Source: Reichenbachiella carrageenanivorans (GTDB lineage Bacteria > Bacteroidota > Bacteroidia > Cytophagales > Cyclobacteriaceae). From it: a stretch of DNA of 64,000 nucleotides. Both the position numbers and the translations under genes were made by a program. Each line of letters begins with the position of its first letter. Within the stretch, counting starts at the first letter, position 1. The notes below the pieces were generated by a model. That model was not told where the DNA came from. It searched no databases and saw nothing but the letters and a program-made list of their open reading frames with translations. The DNA lies in the NCBI RefSeq assembly GCF_025639805.1, contig NZ_CP106735.1, forward strand, positions 1,366,001 to 1,430,000. Direction: 5' to 3'. This document shows positions 18,716 to 27,377 of the stretch, one piece after another.

Positions 18716-19885
18716 ATGAACGAAAGATACATGCAGCGAGGCGTATCCGCCTCTAAAGAAGACGTACACAATGCCATCAAAAACATCGACAAGGGCGTAT
18801 TTCCAAATGCCTTTTGTAAGATCGTGCCTGATATGCTGGCAGGTGATGAGGCCTACTGCAACATCATGCACGCAGATGGCGCGGGCACCAAGTCTTCGCT
18901 GGCTTACATGTATTGGAAAGAAACGGGTGACTTGTCCGTTTGGAGAGGCATTGCTCAGGATGCGGTCATCATGAATACAGACGATCTACTTTGTGTGGGA
19001 GCAGTAGATAATATCCTCCTCTCTTCTACGATTGGTAGAAATAAAAACTTGATTCCCGGAGAAGTTCTAACGGCACTAATCGAAGGCACGGAAGAAGTCT
19101 TGCAGATGCTTCGCGACAATGGCGTGGACATTCGCTCGACGGGCGGAGAAACTGCCGACTTAGGAGATTTAGTCAGAACGGTAGTAGTAGACAGCACCGT
19201 GATCGGCCGAATGAAAAGGGCCGATGTAGTTACCAATGAAAATATCCAAGGTGGCGATGTGATCGTAGGATTGGCATCTTATGGACAAGCCACCTATGAA
19301 AGCGAATACAACGGAGGCATGGGCAGCAATGGGCTGACTTCTGCTCGTCACGATGTATTTGCCAAAAAATATATGGAGAAATACCCAGAGTGTTTCGATC
19401 CTTCGGTGCCAGCCGATTTGATCTATTCTGGATCGAAAGACTTGTTGGACAAGGTGGAAGGTTCGCCTTTGGATGCAGGCAAATTGGTACTCTCTCCTAC
19501 ACGTACCTATGCACCGATCATCAAGCAAATGCTTGAAAACTACCGCAGCCAGATTCATGGCATGATACACTGCAGTGGCGGTGCGCAGACCAAAATGCTA
19601 CACTTTGTAAATGACGTGCATGTGATCAAAGACAACCTGTTTGAGATTCCTCCACTTTTCAAATTGATCCATGCTGAAAGCGGCACGGATTGGAAAGAAA
19701 TGTATAAGGTATTCAATATGGGTCACCGTATGGAACTCTATGTTCCTGAAGCGATCGCTCAAGATTTGATTCAAATTTCAGAATCCTTTGGCGTACCTGC
19801 TCAAATCATTGGGCGAGTGGAGTCGTCAGAGCAGACCAAAGCCACCATTACTACAGAGAATGGTACATTCGAGTATTTGAAGTAA
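18716..19885 (+). CDS. purM: Phosphoribosylformylglycinamidine cyclo-ligase (AIR synthase, PurM-type)
   Basis: AIR synthase makes aminoimidazole ribotide from FGAM with ATP in purine synthesis. From ATG 18716 there are 389 residues (a TTG start at 18686 is also open). PurM features are HADGAGTKSS, the ATP-site VIMNTDDLLCVGA, and the GGETADLGDLV segment. It is somewhat longer than the 345-residue proteobacterial enzyme, as in other Bacteroidota. A TAGCTTTG element (18681-18688) gives a short leader. purD is elsewhere in the window (58585). Confidence 0.88.
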   Translation: MNERYMQRGVSASKEDVHNAIKNIDKGVFPNAFCKIVPDMLAGDEAYCNIMHADGAGTKSSLAYMYWKETGDLSVWRGIAQDAVIMNTDDLLCVGAVDNILLSSTIGRNKNLIPGEVLTALIEGTEEVLQMLRDNGVDIRSTGGETADLGDLVRTVVVDSTVIGRMKRADVVTNENIQGGDVIVGLASYGQATYESEYNGGMGSNGLTSARHDVFAKKYMEKYPECFDPSVPADLIYSGSKDLLDKVEGSPLDAGKLVLSPTRTYAPIIKQMLENYRSQIHGMIHCSGGAQTKMLHFVNDVHVIKDNLFEIPPLFKLIHAESGTDWKEMYKVFNMGHRMELYVPEAIAQDLIQISESFGVPAQIIGRVESSEQTKATITTENGTFEYLK

Positions 19886-19954
19886 TCTTCTGCTGATCCC
19901 GTACCCAAAGGAAGGTCATTCATAGGAATTAAAGCGTTAAGAATATTTTCTTAT

Positions 19955-20008
19955 AAGAACGCTCATTAATAAAGTTTTTTGCAAAAAACTTTATTAATGA
20001 GCGTTCTT
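19955..20008. repeat. 54-bp perfect palindrome upstream of fic
   Basis: The arm 19955-19981 is followed without spacer by its exact reverse complement at 19982-20008 (27 bp each; T19954/A20009 adds one pair). The arms read AAGAACGCTC..., and the centre is TTTTTTG/CAAAAAA. It lies 67 bases before the fic ATG and contains two of the five TTAATAAAG half-sites described in the array feature. Confidence 0.9.
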
Positions 20009-20056
20009 AATAAAGCATTTGCTATATTTCTTTATTAAGAAGATCCGCTAATAAAG
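19966..20056. promoter_or_regulatory. 41-bp-period array of inverted TTAATAAAG sites (probable fic operator)
   Basis: TTAATAAAG occurs forward at 19966 and 20007 and with one change at 20048. Its reverse complement CTTTATTAA occurs at 19989 and 20030. Spacings are 23, 18, 23, 18 bases, so the unit repeats every 41 bp, about four DNA turns. A second inverted repeat, TTCTTAATAAAG (20004-20015) / CTTTATTAAGAA (20030-20041), shares an arm with the big palindrome. The layout suggests cooperative repressor binding. The Fic protein itself carries a C-terminal winged helix and is a candidate binder (inference). Confidence 0.6.
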
Positions 20057-20075
20057 AAATCAGTAAAAAGTTAAG

Positions 20076-21200
20076 ATGCGAACTTTCAAATCAGGAAACT
20101 ATCAAAGTCAAGGAAGCTACAAAAGTTTTCAGCCAGAGCTGATCAATAAGCCTTGGCAAATCACTGATATGGAGTTGATGAGTTTGCTCGGTCAGGCAGA
20201 TAGACAACTAGGAAGATTAGACATGTACTCGGAGTACGTTCCTAATATTGAGCTTTTCATTAGCATGCATGTGCTAAAGGAGGCCACCAAATCCAGCAAA
20301 ATCGAAGGCACACAAACCAATATCGAAGAAGCGCTCTTAGAGAAATCTGAAATTCGTGAAGAAAAGAGGAATGACTGGGAAGAAGTTCAAAATTACATTT
20401 CAGCACTTAAATCAGCGATTGATAAACTGCAAAATTTACCTTTTTCAACTAGGTTGATCAAACATACGCATCAAATCTTGTTGCAAGGGGTACGTGGTAA
20501 ACACAAACTTCCTGGTGAATTTAGATCCAGTCAAAACTGGATTGGTGGAGCTACTATAAGCGACGCCACTTTCATTCCCCCCACCCATCATACCATTGAT
20601 GAATACATGAGCGATTTGGAAAAATTTGCTCACAACGGGGATTTCTTTTTTCCTGATTTATTAAAAATCGCGCTGATTCATTATCAGTTTGAAACGATAC
20701 ATCCATTTTTGGATGGCAATGGGCGAGTGGGTCGAACCATGATCACGCTCTATCTCGTAGAGAAGCAAATATTAAAGCAGCCGATTCTCTATTTATCTGA
20801 TTTTTTTGAAAAAAACCGAACGTTATATTATGACAACTTGATGAGGGTGCGAGAAAAGAATGATCTCAATCAGTGGTTCAAATTCTTTTTGACAGGCGTG
20901 ATCGAAACGGCTAAAAGTAGTATTCAAACCTTCGACGGGATTCTCAAACTGCAACGAGAAATAGACCAAAATCTACAAACATTAGGAGCCAGAGCCAATA
21001 ATGCTCAAAAAGTGATGTTGGAGCTATATCGTCATCCTATGATCAATGCCAAGCAACTCAAAAAATTGACAGAATTGTCATTGCCCTCTGCTTACAAGCT
21101 CATCGACGACCTTGTACAGCTAGGTATTATCAAAGAATTCACAGGCAGCAAACGAGGGAAAAATTATGTCTTCGATCAATACCTGAGTTTGTTTCAGTAA
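20076..21200 (+). CDS. Fic family AMP-transferase with C-terminal winged helix
   Basis: Fic enzymes transfer AMP or a related group to target hydroxyls. The core motif HPFLDGNGRVGR is intact at 209-220 (catalytic His209). The auto-inhibitory motif SSKIEG (73-78, fitting S-x-x-x-E-G) precedes the core, making this a class II, self-inhibited Fic. The N-terminal Fic/DOC domain is followed by the core and by a helix-turn-helix region at the C-terminus (KQLKKLTELSLPSAYKLIDDL). The 374-residue length is typical of the stand-alone family. The gene stands alone behind a dense inverted-repeat array that may be its operator. The target is unknown. Confidence 0.92.
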   Translation: MRTFKSGNYQSQGSYKSFQPELINKPWQITDMELMSLLGQADRQLGRLDMYSEYVPNIELFISMHVLKEATKSSKIEGTQTNIEEALLEKSEIREEKRNDWEEVQNYISALKSAIDKLQNLPFSTRLIKHTHQILLQGVRGKHKLPGEFRSSQNWIGGATISDATFIPPTHHTIDEYMSDLEKFAHNGDFFFPDLLKIALIHYQFETIHPFLDGNGRVGRTMITLYLVEKQILKQPILYLSDFFEKNRTLYYDNLMRVREKNDLNQWFKFFLTGVIETAKSSIQTFDGILKLQREIDQNLQTLGARANNAQKVMLELYRHPMINAKQLKKLTELSLPSAYKLIDDLVQLGIIKEFTGSKRGKNYVFDQYLSLFQ

Positions 21201-21366
21201 AAAGAGCACAATCACAAGTTCAAATTGTATTCAAGTAAGACTTCGATAAATTCATCATTTCATCTCACACAAACCGCTTTGTTTTTCCTCGACATTGATT
21301 AATATTAGGATTCCGCCTGTACTCAATTAATTTTATTTTTAACTTTAAAACATAACCATAATACTT

Positions 21367-21738
21367 ATGGCAAACATTAATGTAACCATGACAGTTGATA
21401 CGGCTGCCTTGGCGTCAGGGTCAACCCCTGCACAAGCTTGCGCTTTACACGATTCTGCTGGTGATCCAGATGGAAGTACTGACTTTACTATAAATGCAAA
21501 ACATGGAGATACTGTTACCTTTAACATTAAAGCTAAGGATAATACAACTCCTGTAGCCTACAGCGCTTTTCGATACGAAGGAGGTACTGATGGTGTATTT
21601 AATCCCCTTCCATCTAGCTCTAACGCTTGGGTTGGCACTGTTGCTGGAATCTCAGGCGAGTCTGAAAATTATTATATTGATTTCGTTTCCAATGGGAATC
21701 CTTATACTTTGGATCCTGCACTAGATGTAGACACTTAA
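21367..21738 (+). CDS. Small soluble beta-rich protein, unknown function
   Basis: This 123-residue protein has no signal peptide, transmembrane segment or Cys pair motif. It begins ANINVTMTVDT, has many short beta strands with Gly, Asp and Thr turns, and ends YTLDPALDVDT. Length and composition resemble small one-domain beta-sandwich proteins (cupredoxin-like or the DP-EP type), but this is only a resemblance. Its stop is one base before the ATG of a TPR histidine kinase, so the two are almost surely cotranscribed and may act together. Confidence 0.65.
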   Translation: MANINVTMTVDTAALASGSTPAQACALHDSAGDPDGSTDFTINAKHGDTVTFNIKAKDNTTPVAYSAFRYEGGTDGVFNPLPSSSNAWVGTVAGISGESENYYIDFVSNGNPYTLDPALDVDT

Positions 21739-21739
21739 A

Positions 21740-23674
21740 ATGAAAAATATAACAATTTGTAAAAAAACCTATCTAATCATAGGTTTTTTTTTTACTGTAC
21801 TATTGAGTCATGCTCAAAATCAAAAGGAAGCAGATAGTTTACTGAGCCTTTATAAAAAAGGAGGGCTTACTAGAATTGATGAATTTCAAATTTTAAGAAA
21901 AATTGCCAAGCAATCAACCAAACCTGAAGAGAGGCTTCAATATGCTCAAAAACTGATTGTATTAGCATCAGAAGACACAAACTATCTCTGGCTGCATAGA
22001 GGGTATATGCAAAAAGGAAGTGCACTGAGGCGACAAGGGAATCTTGATGAGGCTATTGCAGCCTACTTCCAAAGCTCAGAAGCTGCAAAAAAAATTGACT
22101 ATAGGGCAGGAGTTGGAGGTGCATTGTTGTCAATTGGTGAGGTATATGCAAACAATAATGACCATCACAAAGGCCTTCTTTATAGAAAAGAGGCTATTGA
22201 AGTATTGAGAACAACATCTGATTCTGTTACTCTTGCTACTGCACTACTCAATACAGGTTATGGATATTATCTGATTGATAACTATGATAGTGCATTGTTA
22301 CTCTACGGTGAATCTGGGCAAATTTTTGAAATCCAAGATGTGTTAATTGGCAAAGCATATAATCTAGGTAATGCCGGATTAGTTTATGCCAAACAAGGAA
22401 AAACCAAACTAGCAGAGACACAGTTGTCAGAGGCAATAGTTATATTAAATGACCTTGAGGATTCCTATGCCATCACCGAGTTTCAAATCGAGATGGGAGA
22501 TATTTATCTCAAGAAAAGAAACTACTCGTCGGCAAAGAAATATTTGAACGAAGCCTTAGGCTATGCCATAGAGGACGGTCTCCAAGAAAGAATCCGAGAC
22601 GCCAGCCTCAAACTTTCAGAGCTCTATCAAACTCAGGGAGACTATCGCAAAGCCTACAACTACCAAAGCCAATACATCACCTATCGAGATAGTATCAACA
22701 ATGATGAAGTGATCCGAAAAATGGCCGATCTACGCACCGAATATGAGGTGGGCCAAAAACAAGCCGAAGTAGACCTGAAACAAACAGAAGTAGACCTACT
22801 CAATGAACAAGCGAGGAACAATCAGATTGTATTGTGGAGTGTGATCGTCATATTGGTATTGGTCTTATGCCTGACCTATGCGCTGCTCAAAGTCTATCGA
22901 GTAAAGGTGCGTGCGATTCGAATCGTAAAACAAAGACGACGCATCATCGCTGCACAGCGCGATCAGTTGGAAGATGTGAACCGCACGAAGGACAAATTTT
23001 TCTCCATCATCTCTCATGATATCCGAGGGCCGATCAGCAATTTTCAGGGGGTTTCTCAGCTGATCCATATGATGGTAGAAACAGACGATAAGGCTGGATT
23101 GCTCAAACTCAGCGGCCTACTCGACACGTCCTCTAAAGAGGTGTCTACCCTACTCGACAACTTGCTAGAATGGGCCATGAGTCAGCAAGGCCGCATGCCA
23201 TACAAGCCTGAAGAAATCAAACTCCATGAGCTTTGCAATTCGAACCTGAGCATCATGGAGAATCTGGCTACTGCCAAGCAAATCACCCTGACCGAAAAGG
23301 TCAAAGAAAAAGTAACGATCACGGCCGATAAAAACAGTGTGTCTACGATCATCAGAAACCTATTGAGCAATGCGATCAAGTTTACCCCAGAAGGCGGCCA
23401 CGTAGACTTAGCGCTTTCATACGATCTCAATATGGCGGTACTGACTGTCAAGGACTCTGGAATCGGCATACCCAAAGAAAAGATGCAACACCTCTTCGAC
23501 TTCAAAGGTGAGCGCAGTCGCTGGGGTACAGGTGGTGAGAAAGGTGTCGGCCTAGGGCTCACGCTTGTCCACGAGTTCGTCGAGCTCAACAAAGGCAAGA
23601 TTGAGGTCGAAAGTGAAGAGGGACAGGGTACTACTTTTAGGGTTTATTTGCCTTTGATGGAGTCTTCCATTTAA
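21740..23674 (+). CDS. TPR-repeat sensor histidine kinase
   Basis: The 644-residue membrane kinase has a signal peptide (to about residue 28, LLSHAQ), several TPR repeats in the periplasm (about 90-310), and a coiled coil (EYEVGQKQAEVDLKQTEVDLL). One TM helix (IVLWSVIVILVLVLCLTYALL) leads to a DHp domain with FFSIISHDIRGP (His426) and a HATPase domain with the N box (Asn540, Asn544), DSGIGIP and GVGLGL. This arrangement is common in Bacteroidota. No response regulator lies beside it, so it is an orphan kinase. Partner: the small protein gene just upstream. Confidence 0.93.
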   Translation: MKNITICKKTYLIIGFFFTVLLSHAQNQKEADSLLSLYKKGGLTRIDEFQILRKIAKQSTKPEERLQYAQKLIVLASEDTNYLWLHRGYMQKGSALRRQGNLDEAIAAYFQSSEAAKKIDYRAGVGGALLSIGEVYANNNDHHKGLLYRKEAIEVLRTTSDSVTLATALLNTGYGYYLIDNYDSALLLYGESGQIFEIQDVLIGKAYNLGNAGLVYAKQGKTKLAETQLSEAIVILNDLEDSYAITEFQIEMGDIYLKKRNYSSAKKYLNEALGYAIEDGLQERIRDASLKLSELYQTQGDYRKAYNYQSQYITYRDSINNDEVIRKMADLRTEYEVGQKQAEVDLKQTEVDLLNEQARNNQIVLWSVIVILVLVLCLTYALLKVYRVKVRAIRIVKQRRRIIAAQRDQLEDVNRTKDKFFSIISHDIRGPISNFQGVSQLIHMMVETDDKAGLLKLSGLLDTSSKEVSTLLDNLLEWAMSQQGRMPYKPEEIKLHELCNSNLSIMENLATAKQITLTEKVKEKVTITADKNSVSTIIRNLLSNAIKFTPEGGHVDLALSYDLNMAVLTVKDSGIGIPKEKMQHLFDFKGERSRWGTGGEKGVGLGLTLVHEFVELNKGKIEVESEEGQGTTFRVYLPLMESSI

Positions 23675-23677
23675 TGT

Positions 23678-24028
23678 TCAATCCTCTGGCAACTCAGCTT
23701 CTAACGACCGAATCACATTATTCAAATCGTGCATCACATCCGATTCGGCTATTCGAAGTGTACAATAACCCAATTTCGCTAGTGTCTCATCTCGTATTCG
23801 ATCTGCCTCTTTCTTATCATCGTGTGATCGCCCATCCAGTTCCACAACCAAATGAAGTTTCCGACATACAAAGTCAGCTATGTATTTATCAATCGGGAAT
23901 TGTCTGTTGAATTGTAGGCCATAGAAGCCTCTCGCTCGAAGCACCTCCGACCAGAGTTTTATTTCTTCTGGCGTGCTGTTGTTTCTAAGCTTCCGTGCAT
24001 AGGGCTTAAGGTATTTATTGTTAGGCAT
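23678..24028 (-). CDS. DUF559 family endonuclease-like protein
   Basis: The 116-residue single-domain protein is related to very-short-patch-repair and PD-(D/E)XK nucleases. Family features are the N-terminal YARKLRNNSTPEEIKLW, FNRQFPIDKYIADFVC, and VELDGRSHD, where the Asp and Glu-x-Asp residues form the nuclease-like core. The cellular role of stand-alone DUF559 proteins is not established. It converges on the histidine kinase with a gap of three bases. Confidence 0.88.
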   Translation of the reverse strand: MPNNKYLKPYARKLRNNSTPEEIKLWSEVLRARGFYGLQFNRQFPIDKYIADFVCRKLHLVVELDGRSHDDKKEADRIRDETLAKLGYCTLRIAESDVMHDLNNVIRSLEAELPED

Positions 24029-24067
24029 AGATTGAAATTAGCAAATTATGGAGTGAAGTGCAATTTC

Positions 24068-24138
24068 AATCCCCCCCTAGCCCCCTTTTACAAGGTGGGA
24101 GTTTTGTTCCCCTTTTTTAAAAGGAGGCTAGGGGGATT
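24068..24138. repeat. Imperfect inverted repeat of the CCCCCTAGCCCCC type
   Basis: AATCCCCCCCTAGCC... at 24068 pairs with ...GGCTAGGGGGATT ending 24138, about 20 bp per arm with two extra C and one mismatch, around a 25-base loop. It sits just after the glycosidase stop and may end its transcript. G/C-block repeats of this form are often scattered between genes in Bacteroidota genomes; only one copy is present here. Confidence 0.65.
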
Positions 24139-24140
24139 CT

Positions 24141-25925
24141 TTACCTAAAATCCGGCATATCCAATTTCTTGGCGATTCTATGTGCAGCGTTGAGAAGTCC
24201 TACGTGGCTATAGGCCTGCGGGAAGTTGCCCCACATGCTGCCGTCCTTTTCGTTTACATCCTCGCTGAGCAGTCCTACGTGGTTGGAGTAGCCGACCAGA
24301 TTGTCGAAGTACTCTACCGCTTCGTCTACTCGGCCTACACAGGCCAGCGCTTCTACATACCAGAAAGCACAAATCAAGAACGTAGTCTCTGGCTCGCCAA
24401 AATCATCCTGATGCTTGTACCTATAAAATAAGCCATTGGATGCTTTTAGGTCTTTTTCCATCGCTTGCAAGTGCAATTTGGCTCTTTCAGAATTATTGTC
24501 TAGATAATTCATGTTGATCAGCTGCAGACAGCTGGCATCCATACGTTCTGTGCCGATGGCCTGACTGTAGCCCATTTTGCTGGCGCTGTAGCATTGCTCG
24601 ATTTTAGCTTTGGCCATTTTGCCTAGCCTTTGAGCCATTTTGCCCATTTTTTCATCTTTCAGTACTACGGCGATTTTTTCTGCTGCCAAGCTACCCGCCC
24701 AGTGAAATAGGTAAGTATAGCAATGCGCCTGGCTTAGGTTTCTAAACTCCCAAAGCCCCGCATCGGTCTGCTCCATGGTCTTTTCGATCAGTCCCAGTGT
24801 TTTGAAAATCAAATCGCCAGAATCATACCTTTCGGTAAATAAAATCCGCTGATCATAGTACAGTGGCAAAAGTGAAAGGAGTACCTGACCGTACACATCA
24901 TTCTGAATATGCTCATAGGCCTGATTGCCCACACGTACAGGCTGATTGCCTTGGTAGCCTTTCAAGTCGGTTTCTATCTCGATCAAATCTTTTTCTCCAC
25001 CTATCCCAAACAACGGTTGGTAGCGATCGTTTTCGCCACTGGTGATGTTCATGATGTAGTGAAAATATTTTTCTAATTCCTCAAAGTGACCAATGTTGTT
25101 GAAGGCATTGAGCGTATAAAAGGTATCTCGCATCCAGCAGAAGCGATAATCCCAATTTCGTGTAGAGCCTGGCGACTCAGGCAAACTCGTAGTGGTAGCC
25201 GCTACGATGGCACCAGTATCTTCATACTGGTGAATTTTCAAAATCAATGCCGAGCGGATCGCCGCTTTTTGGTAAAAATTGGCAATGCTGGCCGTTTTCA
25301 CCCATTTGTGCCAATAGTTGACCGTACGGTTGAGGAATAGCTCAGCAGTTTCTTTCAGATCCGACTCTAGTGGAGGCCCAAAAGTGAGGATCAAATATTT
25401 TGTTTCGTTGAGCACGAAATCCTGATCATTCATCAAGTAGCTCAACGAGATGTTGGTGGTCAGGCGTACCTGAGAGTCTAGTCCGATGTAGCGAATGTGA
25501 TTGCTACCCATGCTGCGCTCTGGGCGAGTTTTACCATAGTCGCCTACAGGGTCACACACTACTTTGATGTTAGGGTGATCCGAAATAGGTTCTATTTTTC
25601 TGATGAGCATCAGTGGTTTGTAGCTGCGCTCGTGCTGGAGGTATCTTGGCGCAAAATCCGTTACTCGATATTTGCCCGTGGCACATTCTATTTCGGTGCA
25701 GAGTACATTAGTATTTTCGAGATAGTATTGTTTGGATTCAAAATCTCCTTCGGCTGGCAGAGCCGAAAACTCACCTCCTTTTTCGTCGTCGATCAGTTTG
25801 CCGAAAATAAAGCTACTGTCGAATCTGGGCCAGCACATCCATGAGATGTTGGTGTCCGTTTTGATGTGGGCGGTATAAGCACAATTGCCAATTACGCCAA
25901 AGTCATAGGTGTGTCTTTTGTCCAT
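24141..25925 (-). CDS. Glycoside hydrolase family 15 protein (glucoamylase / trehalase-like)
   Basis: The 594-residue protein starts with the bacterial GH15 N-terminal domain (DFGVIGNCAYTAHIKTDTNISWMCWPRFDSS). It continues with an (alpha/alpha)6 barrel containing TRNWDYRFCWMRDTFYTL and the late FGEPETTFLICAFWYVEAL region that carries a catalytic acid in the family. There is no signal peptide, so it acts in the cytoplasm, on alpha-glucans or trehalose. Substrate preference cannot be set from sequence. It is a single gene, divergent from tpiA. Confidence 0.9.
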   Translation of the reverse strand: MDKRHTYDFGVIGNCAYTAHIKTDTNISWMCWPRFDSSFIFGKLIDDEKGGEFSALPAEGDFESKQYYLENTNVLCTEIECATGKYRVTDFAPRYLQHERSYKPLMLIRKIEPISDHPNIKVVCDPVGDYGKTRPERSMGSNHIRYIGLDSQVRLTTNISLSYLMNDQDFVLNETKYLILTFGPPLESDLKETAELFLNRTVNYWHKWVKTASIANFYQKAAIRSALILKIHQYEDTGAIVAATTTSLPESPGSTRNWDYRFCWMRDTFYTLNAFNNIGHFEELEKYFHYIMNITSGENDRYQPLFGIGGEKDLIEIETDLKGYQGNQPVRVGNQAYEHIQNDVYGQVLLSLLPLYYDQRILFTERYDSGDLIFKTLGLIEKTMEQTDAGLWEFRNLSQAHCYTYLFHWAGSLAAEKIAVVLKDEKMGKMAQRLGKMAKAKIEQCYSASKMGYSQAIGTERMDASCLQLINMNYLDNNSERAKLHLQAMEKDLKASNGLFYRYKHQDDFGEPETTFLICAFWYVEALACVGRVDEAVEYFDNLVGYSNHVGLLSEDVNEKDGSMWGNFPQAYSHVGLLNAAHRIAKKLDMPDFR

Positions 25926-26096
25926 TGATCAGGGATTAAGAATTTCAAGAAAAATGCTTTTGGATCGTGCGCTATAGAGATTGAATAAAATCTGGCCAAT
26001 TCAACCAATACGCTAAAATGATGAAATATTATCAATTAATGCCATAATTATTGCAACTTTGTTCAGCGAAAATTCACATTTATTAATAAACACACA

Positions 26097-26852
26097 ATGA
26101 GAAAGAAAATAGTAGCGGGAAATTGGAAAATGAACAATGACCTGGAAGCGGGCAAAAAATTGGCGCTAGAAGTACTGGAAAAAGCCACAGGCAACGAAGA
26201 GGCACAAATCGTGTTGGGTACGCCTTTCATTCATTTGACTACCTTGGCAGTATCTGTCGTAGGCCAAAAGGGAATCGAAGTGGCAGCTCAAAACTGTAGC
26301 GACAAGGCGTCTGGTGCTTATACAGGAGAGGTCTCTGCCGAAATGATTAAATCTACAGGAGTCAACTATGTGATTCTGGGGCATAGCGAGAGACGAGAAT
26401 ATTTCAACGAAACCAACGAGCAGCTGGCTGCTAAATTGGATTTGGCATTAGCCAATGACTTGACTCCTATCTTTTGCTGTGGAGAACCGTTGGAAATTAG
26501 AGAAGCTGATACGCAGTACGACTATGTGAAAAAACAATTGACCGAGAGTCTATTTCATTTATCTGCTGAAGATTTTGCTAAAATATCTATTGCATACGAA
26601 CCAATTTGGGCGATTGGTACGGGCAAAACAGCCACTTCGGCACAAGCACAAGAAATGCACGCAGAATTGAGAAGCCACTTGGCGAGCCAGTTTGGTCAGG
26701 CAGCAGCGGACGCTTGCCCGATCCTATACGGCGGTAGCTGCAAGCCTTCCAACGCGAAGGAGATATTTGAAGGGCCAGACGTAGACGGCGGACTGATCGG
26801 AGGCGCTTCTTTGAATGCAGATGACTTCCTAGCGATTGTCAACGCGTTCTGA
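26097..26852 (+). CDS. tpiA: Triose-phosphate isomerase
   Basis: This enzyme interconverts dihydroxyacetone phosphate and glyceraldehyde 3-phosphate in glycolysis. The 251 residues include all catalytic residues: Lys11 in NWKMN, His96 in LGHSERR, and Glu168 in [11 protein letters not shown]. The phosphate-binding [11 protein letters not shown] and GGASL segments follow. An inverted repeat after the stop is a likely terminator. Confidence 0.98.
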   Translation: MRKKIVAGNWKMNNDLEAGKKLALEVLEKATGNEEAQIVLGTPFIHLTTLAVSVVGQKGIEVAAQNCSDKASGAYTGEVSAEMIKSTGVNYVILGHSERREYFNETNEQLAAKLDLALANDLTPIFCCGEPLEIREADTQYDYVKKQLTESLFHLSAEDFAKISIAYEPIWAIGTGKTATSAQAQEMHAELRSHLASQFGQAAADACPILYGGSCKPSNAKEIFEGPDVDGGLIGGASLNADDFLAIVNAF

Positions 26853-26886
26853 GTTTAGGTGCGTTAAACAACATTTTCCCGTTTTT

Positions 26887-26935
26887 TTGGACCATACTTT
26901 TTTCTATGTAAAATAAGTATGATCCAAATTTCTTT
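26887..26935 (+). terminator. Hairpin after tpiA
   Basis: TTGGACCATACTT (26887-26899) pairs with AAGTATGATCCAA (26915-26927), 12 of 13 pairs, followed by ATTTCTTTG. The T tail is weak, so termination is likely but not certain. Confidence 0.6.
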
Positions 26936-27044
26936 GATTGCTTAATGTGCACCTTTACTATATCATAATAGTAATGTTTTATCGATCTGAAGAATTTGGA
27001 ATAACCTGAAGAAAATTAAAACAGATTAAAAATAAGAAATACGG

Positions 27045-27377
27045 ATGATCTCATTTATCATAACCTTACTGATATGGAATTGGCCAGTAGCGGTACAGGG
27101 TCAATTAGATCCTTGTGAAGTCTACGGAAAAATTTATATAGAGTCTAATCCTAATTATGCTCATTTTAGAGTGTATGAGGATGATTCTGAGGCCTTTGCT
27201 GATATTCTTATTTTTGAAGAAGAGAATTCGCTGTATGCCGATGAGGTAGGTCATTGGTCTTTTGTGGATGATCGAGATTTTGCTGATGTTTACATATACT
27301 TTGAAAAAGACAGATATATGGCAGATTTCGCAGTGTATTACACCGATTACGCGTCCTTTGCCGGCTGCAACAGATAG
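27045..27377 (+). CDS. Small exported DUF6150-like repeat protein
   Basis: This 110-residue protein has a short N-terminal hydrophobic signal (ISFIITLLIWNWPVAVQG). Repeated short strands follow with the pattern Y/F-x-(D/E)-D-x-x-x-A-D-x-x-(I/V)-(Y/F): FRVYEDDSEAFADILIF, FADVYIYFEKD and MADFAVYYTDYASFAG. This matches my memory of the DUF6150 family (VDSRAFAD-type repeats). Two Cys (CEVYGK and GCNR) lie at the ends. The stop TAG touches the prmA ATG, so the two share a transcript. The function is unknown. Confidence 0.65.
   Translation: MISFIITLLIWNWPVAVQGQLDPCEVYGKIYIESNPNYAHFRVYEDDSEAFADILIFEEENSLYADEVGHWSFVDDRDFADVYIYFEKDRYMADFAVYYTDYASFAGCNR

Noticed and set aside
19955..20008. Insertion-sequence end or attachment site
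   Set aside because: No transposase, target-site duplication or integrase is near, so a regulatory array is the better reading.
20445..20633. Minus-strand short frame in fic
   Set aside because: Shadow of the Fic gene without family resemblance.
23678..24028. DUF559 protein as part of a restriction or defence locus
   Set aside because: No methylase, specificity or other defence gene is adjacent; single DUF559 genes are common in Bacteroidota.
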